From: Berryella intestinalis
Lineage (GTDB): Bacteria; Actinomycetota; Coriobacteriia; Coriobacteriales; Eggerthellaceae
DNA: 64,000 nucleotides
Direction of reading: 5' to 3'
Assembly (NCBI RefSeq): GCF_000814825.1
Contig: NZ_CP009302.1
Location: 1,674,001 to 1,738,000 of the forward strand
In this document: one piece after another, positions 13,437 to 22,963 of the stretch
How positions within the stretch are numbered: the first letter of the stretch is position 1
How the letters are laid out: each line of letters opens with the position of its first letter
Position numbers and translations under genes: made by a program
The notes under the pieces: generated by a model
What the model was told of the DNA's origin: nothing
Seen by the model: the letters and a program-made list of their open reading frames with translations, nothing else
Databases searched by the model: none

Positions 13437-15559
13437 ACGCCGCCCCCGTACTCGCTTGGTTCGAGTCCCCTCAGGCGATCGAGGGCCTCCCGAAACACCT
13501 CCGAGGCAGAATCGCGCACCGAATCGGGAACGGGTATCTCTATAGGGACGTCGGTTCCAGCCACCTCTATGGAAGCGACCTCGATCGTTTCGGGAACGCC
13601 CTCCAAACGGTCGTTCATCTCGCCTTGAATGGCCGAGATCAGCGAAGGGAAAGGCCGCGAACCCGCAAGCGGATGCTCGACCACCGCCTTTTTTATCGAA
13701 AGGTAGTTCGCGGCGGCCGGATCGTCCGACGAAGCGGCCACCGACCCCGAGTTGACGAGGACCGGCTTGACCGCAGCGAGCTTGGGAGGATCGAGCCCCA
13801 CCGACTCGATGCAGGACGAAAGCCCGTCTGCCGCCCAATCGCCCAAGCCGCTCGCACTGCCCAAGGGAAGGGAGTCGAGCAGGTCCTTTACAGCGGAGAC
13901 CACGCCCTCCTTCCCGCGCGCGTACCCGCGCAGGATATCCGACCAACATGCAAGCGCTTCGGACGAAAGGAGCGAGGACCCGAACCGCTCCGCGACTCCG
14001 TCGAGAAGCGAGCTGAGAGCCGTGCTCCCCTCATCCGACGCCTCTTCGAGAAGCGTGGCCCCCGCCACGGCCGTGCGGTTTCCCAAAAACGCGTCGGAAT
14101 CCACGAACGGCGCGGGAGCCAGGCGGGATACCGAAGCTCCCTCTACGTCCGTCACGATTGCGATCGCGCCGTTCCTTCCAGGGGGAAGCGGCGTTATGCG
14201 AGCCGCCACGGCTTCTTCCAACACGCTGCGAATCCTCGAAAACAGCCCGTCCGCCGTCTGCTTCACCTCCTTTTCCAAAGGAGCGAGCTGCTTTCTCGCC
14301 CGCTCATAGTCTTCGGCGGCTTCGACGAACTCCCTGAAATAGTGCTCGAACCCGTTATCGATCGAGGTCGATGCCGCCGCCACGCGACCCATATCCGACG
14401 CCGAAAACAGGCCGTCCGGATACGAGGGGATGCCCTCGGCCTCCATGCGCTGCAAAGAGATCGGAACCGTGGGAGATCCGGCGGCGGCTTCGGGATAGGC
14501 GAACACGACGCGGCGCCCTTCGGGAGACGTTCCCTCGCAGAAAAGCTCGTCGGTGTACAGCGACGTCGCGCGCATCTCGGCGGTGTTGCGCGGGAAATGC
14601 GGAAGCGACGCCTCGAAACCGTCCTCGGCATCCCTCACGAACGCCGAGGCCAGCTCGCGAATCGCATAGCGGTAGAAGCACGAGCGCAGATACGACTTCA
14701 TACGCTCCTCGTCGCTCGATCCCAGGGGGCGCTCGCTTGCCAGGCGCTGGCGATAGTATGCCCGGGCGCGAGAGAGCCCCACCCCGAAGTTCCACGCATC
14801 GATGCTGCTGTAGCGGGGGTTCTCCCGCCCGTTCAGACCGGCGAGGGCAGAAGCGCGCTCGAACATGCTCGAGGACCCCTCCGATCCGCAGTCCGCGGCA
14901 AACCCCCTCTCCTTCGCATCGTTTACCTTGCGGGCCTCCTCGTCCGCACGCGTTGCGGCCTGCTCCAGCTCATCGGAGTCCCGATCGATATCTTCGGACA
15001 ACTCGGACGATCCGATATCGTCGTCACATTCAATCGGTTCTCCGGAAAACGGGACCAGAACGGCGATCGCCAGATAGCGGTGCCGACCTTCCCGGTTGTT
15101 CGACGACGCAACCGCCGTCGCCCGCAGCGCCGCAAGGAAGGGAAGCGCCTTCTGGTACGATTCCAACCCCTCTTTCGCACTGCGGCAGAACCTCGCACGA
15201 CTTTCGAACAGAGACTTGCTGGCCCCGATCAGGGGGTCCCCGATCGCAGCGCCTCCGGGAACGCACAGGCACGCAACGCCCGCACCGGCACATGCCAGCC
15301 CCCCGACCGAAAGGGAGAACAAGACGGCGTCGCAGACGCGAGCTGCCAAAACGTATTCCGCCACCTGCCCCTGAGCGGCAAGCGCCGCAGAGTCGGCAAC
15401 GTCTTGCACCCGAGCCGAGACCGCATTCACCTGATAGACCTGGCTCGCCGTGAAAACCAGCGAGAGGGAAAGGAGAAGCGCGACCGCCATCCCGGAGGTC
15501 GTGAACCCCCGTTCATCGAAGAACGCCGTTTCGCGCGCGCTCAGAGGAAGGATCCTCAT
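13427..15559 (-). CDS. TadG-like pilus-assembly surface protein
   Basis: This is a large (710-residue) protein with one N-terminal membrane helix (about 20-45, SGMAVALLLSLSLVFTASQV). The motif VSARVQDVADSAALAAQGQVAEY follows directly, the recognisable TadG/'putative Flp pilus-assembly' N-terminus. The remainder is a long extracellular region, mostly predicted alpha-helical, with scattered Cys pairs and no von Willebrand domain that I can see. It starts at ATG 15559 in an ATGA overlap with the gene before. A GTG two codons upstream is an alternative. It probably anchors or tethers the pilus. Confidence 0.75.
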   Translation of the reverse strand: MRILPLSARETAFFDERGFTTSGMAVALLLSLSLVFTASQVYQVNAVSARVQDVADSAALAAQGQVAEYVLAARVCDAVLFSLSVGGLACAGAGVACLCVPGGAAIGDPLIGASKSLFESRARFCRSAKEGLESYQKALPFLAALRATAVASSNNREGRHRYLAIAVLVPFSGEPIECDDDIGSSELSEDIDRDSDELEQAATRADEEARKVNDAKERGFAADCGSEGSSSMFERASALAGLNGRENPRYSSIDAWNFGVGLSRARAYYRQRLASERPLGSSDEERMKSYLRSCFYRYAIRELASAFVRDAEDGFEASLPHFPRNTAEMRATSLYTDELFCEGTSPEGRRVVFAYPEAAAGSPTVPISLQRMEAEGIPSYPDGLFSASDMGRVAAASTSIDNGFEHYFREFVEAAEDYERARKQLAPLEKEVKQTADGLFSRIRSVLEEAVAARITPLPPGRNGAIAIVTDVEGASVSRLAPAPFVDSDAFLGNRTAVAGATLLEEASDEGSTALSSLLDGVAERFGSSLLSSEALACWSDILRGYARGKEGVVSAVKDLLDSLPLGSASGLGDWAADGLSSCIESVGLDPPKLAAVKPVLVNSGSVAASSDDPAAANYLSIKKAVVEHPLAGSRPFPSLISAIQGEMNDRLEGVPETIEVASIEVAGTDVPIEIPVPDSVRDSASEVFREALDRLRGLEPSEYGGGVWD

Positions 15560-16104
15560 CGGCACCACGCTCCCACCCACGATCGGGGATCGGTTCCCAC
15601 AGGCGAAGCCGCCGCCCATGAAGGCTGCGTCGGCCGGCTCGCCCGAACCGTTATCGTCATATACCCGTCGCCGTCGAGCGCTCCTAGGGCGCGACCTCCC
15701 AGGTCGATCAGCGGAAGCGGCCTCACCTTCGTGGAGATCTCCATTCCCACCTCGGAAGAGGCGGCCGAGCCCTCGACCGCGACGTCCCATCCCCCGTCGG
15801 CTTCGCGCACATGGAAGTGCTCTTCGCTGGGAATGGCGAGGAGCCGATGAGTCACGCTCGACCGAACCGACGCCTCGTCGCATCCCTGCCCGTCGCTCGT
15901 GGCGAGCAATCTGCAGCCCTCCTCCACCGCGCTTTGCATCACCATGCGGTCGTAAAGGTATATGCCCGGCTGAACCGCCAGAACCATCAAGGCGAGCAGC
16001 ACGGGCAGGGCGAATGCGGCCTCGACCGTACCCTGCCCGCCGCAGCCGCCCCTCAACCGGGCGGATCCATGCGCAAACATCGCTTCTCCCCTTCGCACTC
16101 GCAT
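15556..16104 (-). CDS. TadE-like pseudopilin
   Basis: This 182-residue protein has the prepilin sequence GCGGQGTVEAAFALPVLLAL (cleavage after Gly, Glu at +5). A hydrophobic helix follows, then PGIYLYDRMVMQSAVEEGCRLLA, the highly characteristic TadE continuation. A soluble C-terminal domain completes it. It lies between the small pseudopilin gene and the TadG-like gene, joined to the latter by ATGA. Confidence 0.82.
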   Translation of the reverse strand: MRVRRGEAMFAHGSARLRGGCGGQGTVEAAFALPVLLALMVLAVQPGIYLYDRMVMQSAVEEGCRLLATSDGQGCDEASVRSSVTHRLLAIPSEEHFHVREADGGWDVAVEGSAASSEVGMEISTKVRPLPLIDLGGRALGALDGDGYMTITVRASRPTQPSWAAASPVGTDPRSWVGAWCR

Positions 16105-16108
16105 ACCG

Positions 16109-16324
16109 TCAATACAAGAAGATGTCGGCGATAAGACCGGGGGCTACCCCCTGCACGTGATGGGAGGCCACCGTCACGGCATGCTCGACGAACACGCCCG
16201 ACGACAGCGCCCTCCAAAGCAAGGCAATCCCCGACACGATACAGAACAGAACCGCCGAGACCAGGCAGAATTCGACGCTTGACTGGCCCGATTCCGACAA
16301 AAGCGATCGGAGGCCCGGGCTCAT
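16109..16324 (-). CDS. Small pseudopilin-like protein
   Basis: This 71-residue protein has SESGQSSVEFCLVSAVLFCIV near the N-terminus, again a Gly with Glu at +5 and Phe at +6 before a hydrophobic helix (about 17-38). Only about 30 residues follow the helix, so it is Flp-sized but distinct from the neighbouring Flp. It starts at ATG 16324 in an ATGA overlap with the Flp stop. It could be a minor pilin. Confidence 0.72.
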   Translation of the reverse strand: MSPGLRSLLSESGQSSVEFCLVSAVLFCIVSGIALLWRALSSGVFVEHAVTVASHHVQGVAPGLIADIFLY

Positions 16325-16581
16325 AGCTGCCCCATCCCTTCGGCGATGGCGTTCCAGAGCTCTTGGAGCTTCGGGCGGAAAGCGACGATCGCCACGATCG
16401 CGATCACCACCAGCACTCCCACCAGAATCGCGTATTCCGTCGTTCCCTGACCGGTGTCGTTTTTCCCGGCCGTCACCGCCTTCGCATGCAAACGCCCGAT
16501 CAGCTCCCTCGAGAGCCGCTCCGCATGCCGAACCCTCGAAGCGCACGTTGCACCCGCGTTTTTCCCCATAACCTTCTCCAT
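16321..16581 (-). CDS. flp: Flp-family pilin
   Basis: This is an 86-residue type IVb prepilin. The class III signal DTGQGTTEYAILVGVLVVIA has the Flp-diagnostic G|xxxxEY with Glu at +5 and Tyr at +6. A 20-residue hydrophobic helix and a very short tail (FRPKLQELWNAIAEGMGQL) follow. The leader before the cleavage site is long (about 45 residues) for an Flp pilin. GGGGAGG precedes the ATG at 16581. It is the presumed major pilin of the operon. Confidence 0.85.
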   Translation of the reverse strand: MEKVMGKNAGATCASRVRHAERLSRELIGRLHAKAVTAGKNDTGQGTTEYAILVGVLVVIAIVAIVAFRPKLQELWNAIAEGMGQL

Positions 16582-16607
16582 GTGCCTCCCCTTGTCTCGT
16601 AGAACCA

Positions 16608-17537
16608 TCAGAACCTGACATCATGGGCCAGTTCCAGCAGAACAGGCCCCATAACCAGCAGCAACATAGCCGGCAAGATAAGCGTCCCCGTGGGGATCAT
16701 CATCTTCACCGGAGCTTTCGACACCTCCTCTTCCAACTCGGCCTTTCGTTTCTCGCGCGCAACGGCAGCGATGTCGGCAAGGCGCGCCGACAGCTCGGTT
16801 CCGAGGGAAAGCGATCGGTTGATGCTCTCTATCGTTCGGGCCAGCTGATCGCTGTCGTAGTAGTCGGCCAGATCAACCAGGGCGTCGCTTCTCGTCGCCA
16901 GGCCGGAGATCCACCGTCTGTGCGCCGCGCGGCAATCCCGGGCGAAAGAAGAGTCGAAATGCTCGGTGTAGAGGGCGAAGCTGAGATCGAACGTCAGCCC
17001 GCTCCTCATCCCCAGCGAAACAACCTCCAACATCTCCGAAAGATGGCTTTCCGCTTCGCGCTGGCGCTGCCTGCGCTTTCGTACCATTTCTCCGTATATG
17101 AGGCGCGATCCCCCCGCGCCCGAGAGAGCGCCCAGAACGACACCCAGATCGGTCGAGAAAACCAGACCGAACAGCAGCCCCGCCGCAGCCGCGCCCAACG
17201 TGAGCCGGATGCGCGCTTCGCGATACCCCGCAAACGTCACGCGGTCCGAATACCCCGTCCTCCTGATGCTCTCGCGAAACCTCCGCTCCGAACCCGCCGA
17301 GATAGGGGGAAGCGCTTTGTGCAGCGCGAGATCGCCGAAAGGAAGGGAGCTCAGGCGCGCAGCGTATTCCAATCCGGGGCAAAGCCGCGCGCGCCTGCGG
17401 ACCGCGACGTTCGGCCCCCACACGATCCTCCTCACCCGCTTCCTTCTCAGGCGCTCGAGCATCCCATGAACCCCTATGCCGGCCGACACCGACAGAAGCG
17501 CCGACGCGATCGCGGGGAGCACCGCCAGGGCGCTCAT
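16608..17537 (-). CDS. tadC: Type II secretion F-domain protein TadC
   Basis: This 309-residue inner-membrane platform protein of the Tad machine has a T2SSF domain in the C-terminal half (SHLSEMLEVVSLGMRSGLTFDLSF ... LADYYDSDQLARTIESINRSLSLGTELS). Three to four membrane helices are present, the last being the C-terminal ILPAMLLLVMGPVLLEL. It starts at ATG 17537 in an ATGA overlap with tadB. Confidence 0.85.
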   Translation of the reverse strand: MSALAVLPAIASALLSVSAGIGVHGMLERLRRKRVRRIVWGPNVAVRRRARLCPGLEYAARLSSLPFGDLALHKALPPISAGSERRFRESIRRTGYSDRVTFAGYREARIRLTLGAAAAGLLFGLVFSTDLGVVLGALSGAGGSRLIYGEMVRKRRQRQREAESHLSEMLEVVSLGMRSGLTFDLSFALYTEHFDSSFARDCRAAHRRWISGLATRSDALVDLADYYDSDQLARTIESINRSLSLGTELSARLADIAAVAREKRKAELEEEVSKAPVKMMIPTGTLILPAMLLLVMGPVLLELAHDVRF

Positions 17538-18484
17538 AGGCCATCCCCTACGCGCAGCGAGCGTCTGACGAGGAAGATCCCCCCTGCCTGCATGGAAACG
17601 GCCAAGACGAACAGGGCCCATCCCAGAGGGCTCGAGACGAACGGCATCAGAAAGCCGGGGCTCGCGAACGAAAAGGCCGACACCAACACAAGCGGCATAA
17701 TCGAAACGATGCGCGCCGACAAGCGGGCTTGGGCCGTCTGGGAACGCAGCGAGCGCTTCAACGCCAGCTCGCTTTTGGCCGAATCCGCCGCCGTCTTCAG
17801 CGTCGCCTGGATAGAGCCGCCCGATCGATGGTGCACGGCGAGGGCCACCGACACGAAGCCGAGATCCGCTGAATCGGACAGGTTCTTAAGGCACAGAAGC
17901 GCCCTTTCCGCCGTCCCTCCCGTCCTCAAGATCCCATACCCTTCCCTGAACGCCGGGGAAACCGCGTCGTCTGACCGTTCGGCCAGATAGCCGAACACCT
18001 GCATGAGGCTGTACCCCGAACCGAAGCAGTCGGCCATCGACTCGAGCACCTCCGGAACCGCCTCCCGAACCCGCTGCCTCTCGCGATCTTCCTCGGTCCT
18101 TGCATGGATGAGCCCGACCGCCGAAACCAAGACGGGAGCGAGGCATCCGAACAATGCAGAGCCGGAGACGAGCAAGCCCACCGCGCACGACGAGATCAGC
18201 GCAAGCATCGCCGCGCTTGCCGCACCCTGGGGGGACGCCGCGACGCCCTTCCGCTCCAAAAAGCGGCACTCGACGTCGATCAAGCGTTTTACCTGCGAAA
18301 ACCCGAGGATGGTGCGAGACGGCCCTTTCAAGCCCCGCACGCCTTCGACCAGGATTCCCCCAGCGCGGACGCCGCCCTTCGGCCCGCGTCGGGGCAAACC
18401 GCAGAAAAGGGCGCGGGCAGCGAAGAGAGCGGATAGGAAGCTGCAGGCGACCGCTAGGGCGCCCACAAGAACCGAAAAGCCCAT
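17534..18484 (-). CDS. tadB: Type II secretion F-domain protein TadB
   Basis: This is a 316-residue membrane platform protein with an N-terminal helix, a middle hydrophobic pair and the T2SSF domain (VREAVPEVLESMADCFGSGYSLMQVFGYLAE). The following helical bundle ends in a C-terminal span. It pairs with TadC to form the platform driven by TadA. Its ATG shares one base with the tadA stop (TGATG). Confidence 0.85.
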   Translation of the reverse strand: MGFSVLVGALAVACSFLSALFAARALFCGLPRRGPKGGVRAGGILVEGVRGLKGPSRTILGFSQVKRLIDVECRFLERKGVAASPQGAASAAMLALISSCAVGLLVSGSALFGCLAPVLVSAVGLIHARTEEDRERQRVREAVPEVLESMADCFGSGYSLMQVFGYLAERSDDAVSPAFREGYGILRTGGTAERALLCLKNLSDSADLGFVSVALAVHHRSGGSIQATLKTAADSAKSELALKRSLRSQTAQARLSARIVSIMPLVLVSAFSFASPGFLMPFVSSPLGWALFVLAVSMQAGGIFLVRRSLRVGDGL

Positions 18485-19779
18485 CAGGCCTCCTCCCATG
18501 CAGCGGCAAGCGGATCCCCGCAGGCCCCCGCGATATCGGATGCCGCTGCGCCCCACACTCCGTCCTGCTCAAACGACGGCCTCTCGTACAAGCGCCCGAC
18601 GCAGCAACGTCGCTGATCGGGATCGAACGTAAGCGCGGCGGCGTCGGATACGAAGCGCCTCCCATCGGACGAGCGCTTCACATGGACGATGAGATCGAGG
18701 GCCGTTGCGATGCTCGATTCGATCACGTCGACGGGAAGGTCGATCCCGAACCTCACCATCATGGTCAGGCGCGAGATAGAATCCTCCGGCGAATTGGCGT
18801 GAAGGGTGGTGAGGGATCCCTCGTGACCCGTGTTCATCGCTTGGAGCATGTCGAGTGCCTCGGGTCCGCGGCATTCGCCGACTATGATCCGATCGGGCCT
18901 CATCCTCAAAGCATTAGCCACCAAATCCCGGATGGTCACCAATCCGGCCCCCTCGGTGTTTCGCGGCCGGGCCTCCAAGCCGACGACGTGAGGATGGTCT
19001 AAGAACCGCAGCTCCGCCGAGTCCTCCACCGTCACGATCCTCTCGCGAGGCGATATGCAGCAAGAAAGGGCGTTTAACAGCGTGGTTTTGCCCGAACCGG
19101 TTCCCCCGGTAACCGCAATGCTCCTTCTGGCCTCGATCGCTCGCCGCAAGAAGCGCTCGAGCTGCGGCTCAACGCTGCCGCGCTCGACCATGTCCTCGAG
19201 CGTCATCACCTTCTCGGGGAACTTCCTCACGGTGACCGACGGACCGCGCAAGGCGATGGGCGGCATGGCGACGTTCACCCGATAACCCTGGGGAAGACGC
19301 GCATCCACCAGCGGAGACGATTCGTCGACCCGTCTTCCCAAAGGGCCGAGCACGCGATCGATCAGAGCCCGTATGTCGGCCTCATCGGCATAACGCACCG
19401 GAGCGGCGAACAGAACCCCCTCGCGTTCGTAGAACAACCCATCGGTGCCGTTGATCATGATTTCGGTGATGGAGGGATCGGCAAGGTAGCCTTCGATCAA
19501 GCCGAATCCGAATATCTGATCGATCAGGGAGTTTTCAAGCCCGACCCGGTCCTCGGCTTCGACGTCTACCCACCTCGGCCACGAAAAAACCTGTCGACAT
19601 GCGCTTTTCACCTCGGCACGGGCGCGCACGGGATCCTGGGCCGCCAAAGCGGCTATCCTCTCGGCGGAGATGACGCGCTCGACATCCGCTCGAAATCCCG
19701 CCGTCGAAACGGCGGCGCTGGAAACCCGATCCCGACCCCTTCCCCGCTCGCACGCCCGGCTTCTCTCGAGAAGACTCAT
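18484..19779 (-). CDS. tadA: Tad pilus assembly ATPase TadA
   Basis: This 431-residue secretion ATPase of the VirB11/GspE superfamily (CpaF/TadA clade) powers pilus assembly. The motifs are Walker [10 protein letters not shown] (225-233), Asp box VEDSAELRF (251-259), Walker [10 protein letters not shown] (297-305) and His box [14 protein letters not shown] (317-330). The N-terminal domain carries the [12 protein letters not shown] signature of TadA proteins. It starts at ATG 19779 in an ATGA overlap with tadZ. Confidence 0.93.
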   Translation of the reverse strand: MSLLERSRACERGRGRDRVSSAAVSTAGFRADVERVISAERIAALAAQDPVRARAEVKSACRQVFSWPRWVDVEAEDRVGLENSLIDQIFGFGLIEGYLADPSITEIMINGTDGLFYEREGVLFAAPVRYADEADIRALIDRVLGPLGRRVDESSPLVDARLPQGYRVNVAMPPIALRGPSVTVRKFPEKVMTLEDMVERGSVEPQLERFLRRAIEARRSIAVTGGTGSGKTTLLNALSCCISPRERIVTVEDSAELRFLDHPHVVGLEARPRNTEGAGLVTIRDLVANALRMRPDRIIVGECRGPEALDMLQAMNTGHEGSLTTLHANSPEDSISRLTMMVRFGIDLPVDVIESSIATALDLIVHVKRSSDGRRFVSDAAALTFDPDQRRCCVGRLYERPSFEQDGVWGAAASDIAGACGDPLAAAWEEA

Positions 19780-21107
19780 GCCCTCCTCCTCGATCCCCAG
19801 CAGAACAGCGCGGGGCGCTTCTCCCTGTCGGGCCCGCCATCTGCGATGCTCGCAAAGGGAAGAACCCCGTCGAGCAGATGCGCAAGCGACGAGCACAGCT
19901 CGTTGCGCGACGACAGAAGCTCGTCTGACATCCCCGCCGACAGCATCTCCTCGACATCCGACCCCCCATCGCGCAAAAAAGCGGTCGGGGCGTCGTCGAA
20001 GAAACCGGAGGCGTCCTCCAGCGAGATCCTGCAGTTGCGGGAGACCTTGTTCACAACCAAGACGAACGGGACCGTCGGGATGCCGCAGCGTGCGCACAGA
20101 TCGAGGCAGCGCCTCGCCGCCTTGAGGGAGGAGAACCGCTGGTCGATGAGGAGCAGCACCTTTTCGGACCGCTCGAGGACCACCGCATGGGACTCGTCCC
20201 AAAACGACCCCGTGTTCACTACCACGACGTCGAAGCAGCCCGCCAAAGCGTCGATGGCCGCGGGAAGCAGCCCCGCGATCTCCTCCGCGCATTCGGGCCG
20301 ATCGCCTGCCGACACCAGCGTAACCGCCTTGCCGTCGGCGTTTTTCCCGAGCACCTCGGGATGCCGGGCGACCTCTTCGACCGATAGCGGATCGCAAGAT
20401 CCCAGCAAACCCGAGGCATCGCCGAACTGGAGGTCCGCATCGAGCAGGGCCACGCTCAGGCCCCGAGCGCTCAGTTGAAGGGCGCTGAGCGCCGCCACCG
20501 TGCTTTTCCCCGCGCCTCCGCTGCCGCTGACGACGGACATCACGAAGCCGCGACCCGCAGAGCTTTGCGGCAACCGCGTCGAAACCTCCCTCTCGCGCCG
20601 GCGGTCGGTCGCCGGGCCGACCCCATCCGATCCCGTCTCCACCGAAAGGGAAGCGCCCGATCCAGCGGCTTTTTCGGGTACGGGCGAGGAAGCGGGCACG
20701 GGCTGTGCCTTCGTCGGCTCGGGTTGATGCAAAGACCGATTCGCGTCGGCGGCCGCGCACTTCGCCTGCATGTAGCGCTTCACGAACAGGGCGCGGTTGT
20801 AGAGCGCATCGATGTTCGCAGCGCGGGCGCGGCTTCTGAGCGAACCGCTGTCCGAAAAGGAAACCAGGCATATGCGGGCGTCGGGACGATCCACCTTCAG
20901 CGAAGCAGCGAGGTTGATCGGCTCGATGTCGGACGGATCGACCACCCACGCCTCGCGTATCCCCGGCCCCCTCATCAAGGACCGTGCCTCCTCCCCGCTC
21001 TCCGCACTGGACAGCCAGGGGACGCAAAGCAACTCTTCTCCCGACAGCCCCAGCTCACCAGGGTTTGAAAGCGATTCTCGACACGCGCACAGCAGGATTT
21101 CGCTCAT
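19776..21107 (-). CDS. tadZ: TadZ/CpaE-like ParA-family localisation ATPase
   Basis: This 443-residue protein has an N-terminal receiver-like domain without an obvious phosphorylation site. A variable linker (about 125-185) and a C-terminal MinD/ParA ATPase domain follow. The Walker A is SGSGGAGKST (about residue 197), with the deviant lysine position replaced by Ser/Gly. The Walker B region is VALLDADLQFGD, and NTGSFWDES and LVVNKVSRNC follow. TadZ/CpaE proteins place the Tad machine at the pole. An ATGA overlap joins it to both cpaB and tadA. Confidence 0.83.
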   Translation of the reverse strand: MSEILLCACRESLSNPGELGLSGEELLCVPWLSSAESGEEARSLMRGPGIREAWVVDPSDIEPINLAASLKVDRPDARICLVSFSDSGSLRSRARAANIDALYNRALFVKRYMQAKCAAADANRSLHQPEPTKAQPVPASSPVPEKAAGSGASLSVETGSDGVGPATDRRREREVSTRLPQSSAGRGFVMSVVSGSGGAGKSTVAALSALQLSARGLSVALLDADLQFGDASGLLGSCDPLSVEEVARHPEVLGKNADGKAVTLVSAGDRPECAEEIAGLLPAAIDALAGCFDVVVVNTGSFWDESHAVVLERSEKVLLLIDQRFSSLKAARRCLDLCARCGIPTVPFVLVVNKVSRNCRISLEDASGFFDDAPTAFLRDGGSDVEEMLSAGMSDELLSSRNELCSSLAHLLDGVLPFASIADGGPDREKRPALFCWGSRRRA

Positions 21108-21847
21108 GCGACGCTCCTTTCTCCCGAAACGGAAGGCGCGGCATCCGACAAGCGCGATGCGGCCCCCTCTTTCCCGACATCCGATCGGTCATCCCGTGAA
21201 GCGCCTTCGGCGTCAGACGGGAGGACGAAGCAGAGCTTGGTCTTTTCCGAGGCCGCCACCAGCTCTTGAACCACTTCGGGGCGCACAGCGAGCGTGACCC
21301 ATTCCAGCCGCTCCGCGCCCTTGCCCTCCCCCTCGCCTCCCGCAGATGTGGCGAGCACCAGAACATCGCGCGCGATGGCCGCCGTGGACGACCCGCCGGA
21401 TGCGTACACATCGACCCTCATCCCCTCTTTCAGGGCGCCGCCGAGCGCCTGCACCGTTTTCGCCGGCAGGCTGAGGGCTGCGGTTCCCGCAGGCACTTCG
21501 AGCGCAGACGAACCCTCTTCGAACCGCCGCTCGACGCACACCTCCCCTTTGCATATGACGCTCGTGGGCTTGCGGCCCACCACGCGATCGAGCTCGATGA
21601 TCGCCCCGTCGGGAAGCAGATGGGCGGCGCTGGTCTTCGGCTCGAGATCCGATGCGGATATGACGTGGCCCGGTTCGATGTCGGTGCGGGCCACGTACAC
21701 ATCGACGAGCTGCCCGCCGTACTTCTCCAACGCCTCGTCCTGGGCGGCCTTCGCCTCCCCCCGCAAACCCGAAAGGTAGACAAACATGCAAAGCGCCGCA
21801 GCAACAGCGCAGGCAACCGCCACCACCGTATTCGCCTTCTTCGACAT
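21104..21847 (-). CDS. CpaB/RcpC-like SAF-domain pilus protein
   Basis: This is the first gene of the Tad operon. From ATG 21847 it encodes 247 residues: a signal anchor (about 5-25, TVVAVACAVAAALCMFVYLSG), then an SAF domain (VYVARTDIEPGHVISASDLEPK) and a beta-rich RcpC region (TAALSLPAKTVQALGGALKEGMRVDVYA). The GGGAGG just upstream is a Shine-Dalgarno that would itself be coding if the in-frame ATG at 21859 were used, so 21847 is preferred. In diderms CpaB works with the secretin CpaC. No secretin gene is present, as expected for a monoderm. Confidence 0.8.
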   Translation of the reverse strand: MSKKANTVVAVACAVAAALCMFVYLSGLRGEAKAAQDEALEKYGGQLVDVYVARTDIEPGHVISASDLEPKTSAAHLLPDGAIIELDRVVGRKPTSVICKGEVCVERRFEEGSSALEVPAGTAALSLPAKTVQALGGALKEGMRVDVYASGGSSTAAIARDVLVLATSAGGEGEGKGAERLEWVTLAVRPEVVQELVAASEKTKLCFVLPSDAEGASRDDRSDVGKEGAASRLSDAAPSVSGERSVA

Positions 21848-22151
21848 GAACCCTCCCATCGCGCATCGTGCGTGAGGCAGAGTATGATCGCGAAACCAGA
21901 CCGCGAACCATCCCGAAAGCCGCCGCGGCGCATCGGATCCGCCGTCGAAGTTCCCTGCGCTTTCCCGGAAAGCAAACGAATAGCCGCCGAAACGACCCGA
22001 AAACCCAACGACAATCCATCAGATAACGAACAGCCTGGTGAAACGCCACCGCGAACCGCCCCGAAGAAGCTCGGAGCGCAATAGAGGCGCGCCCGATCGT
22101 TGCGCGGGCGGGCTTTGTGTGAGAGAATCAACCTCCGCCGAAAGGCGATTC
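21848..22151 (-). promoter_or_regulatory. Leader region of the Tad operon
   Basis: About 300 bases separate the operon's first gene from the divergent tRNA-Val. I see no gene here. A minus-strand CATACT about 35 bases before the start is a possible weak -10, with no good -35. Neither a terminator nor a known riboswitch was recognised. Confidence 0.35.
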
Positions 22152-22226
22152 GGTCGATTGGCGCAGCGGGAGCGCAGGTGCCTTACAAGCACAAGGTCGC
22201 AGGTTCAAATCCTGCATCGACCACCA
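22152..22226 (+). tRNA. tRNA-Val (anticodon UAC)
   Basis: The acceptor stem GGTCGAT pairs with ATCGACC, followed by A and an encoded CCA. The anticodon loop CTTACAA gives anticodon TAC. The T-arm GCAGG-TTCAAAT-CCTGC is complete. The outermost pair of the anticodon stem is a G-A mismatch. Confidence 0.95.
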
Positions 22227-22234
22227 CAAGCGAC

Positions 22235-22268
22235 AAGGCCATCTATCACCGATGGCCTTTCTCTTTTC
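22235..22268 (+). terminator. Intrinsic terminator of tRNA-Val
   Basis: AAGGCCATC and GATGGCCTT form a 9-bp stem with a 7-base loop, followed by TCTCTTTT. It lies nine bases after the tRNA. Confidence 0.8.
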
Positions 22269-22302
22269 AGTCGAAACGTAGCAGAAAACCAGGTGATAAC
22301 GC

Positions 22303-22944
22303 GTGGCTCGATCGAACATCGGCGGCTTTTTCGCCTTTTGCGCAAAGGCCGTATGCGCATGCCTGCTCGGCGCCGTCCTCGTCGTCGGGGGGACCAATGC
22401 CTATGTCGTGACCTCGGCGACACCGTCCATCACGTCAGCCGAGCAGGCCCGGCTCCGGGGGACGTGCGATGCCGTCGTGGTCTTGGGGGCGTCGGTGTTC
22501 ACCGACGGCACCCCCTCCGACATCCTGCGCGATCGCCTGGAGACGGCGGCCGGCCTGTACGCGTCGGGCATCGCGCCGACGATCATCGTGTCCGGGGACG
22601 GCAGCACCGTGTACAACAACGAACCCGAGACCATGAAGAACTACCTGGTGAACCTCGGGGTTCCCGAGTCGGCCATCGTCCGTGACGACGCCGGCCTCTC
22701 GACCTATGAGAGCATGTACCGCGCGCGCTACGTCTACGGCGTCCAGTCCGTCGCCGTCGTCACCCAGAACTACCACCTTCCGCGCGCGATCGCTTCCGCA
22801 AGGCTGCTGGGATGCGACGTCGTCGGCGTCCCCGCCGATCGGGGATCCTACGAGAACCAGATGAGCTACGAGATACGCGAGATCCCCGCCCGCACCAAGG
22901 ACCTCGTGCAGGCCGCGCTGCATATGGACCCGAGCCGCCTGTAG
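22303..22944 (+). CDS. SanA/YdcF-like DUF218 membrane protein
   Basis: This 213-residue protein has one N-terminal membrane span (about 8-30). The extracytoplasmic DUF218 domain starts CDAVVVLGASVFTDGTPSDILRDRLETAAGLY, followed by IIVSGDG and VTQNYHLPRAIASARLLG. This matches the SanA subgroup linked in E. coli to envelope permeability and vancomycin exclusion. The biochemical function is unresolved. The start is a GTG at 22303 with AGGTG at correct spacing. Confidence 0.85.
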   Translation: MARSNIGGFFAFCAKAVCACLLGAVLVVGGTNAYVVTSATPSITSAEQARLRGTCDAVVVLGASVFTDGTPSDILRDRLETAAGLYASGIAPTIIVSGDGSTVYNNEPETMKNYLVNLGVPESAIVRDDAGLSTYESMYRARYVYGVQSVAVVTQNYHLPRAIASARLLGCDVVGVPADRGSYENQMSYEIREIPARTKDLVQAALHMDPSRL

Positions 22945-22963
22945 CGCACCGCGGCGGTTCGGC

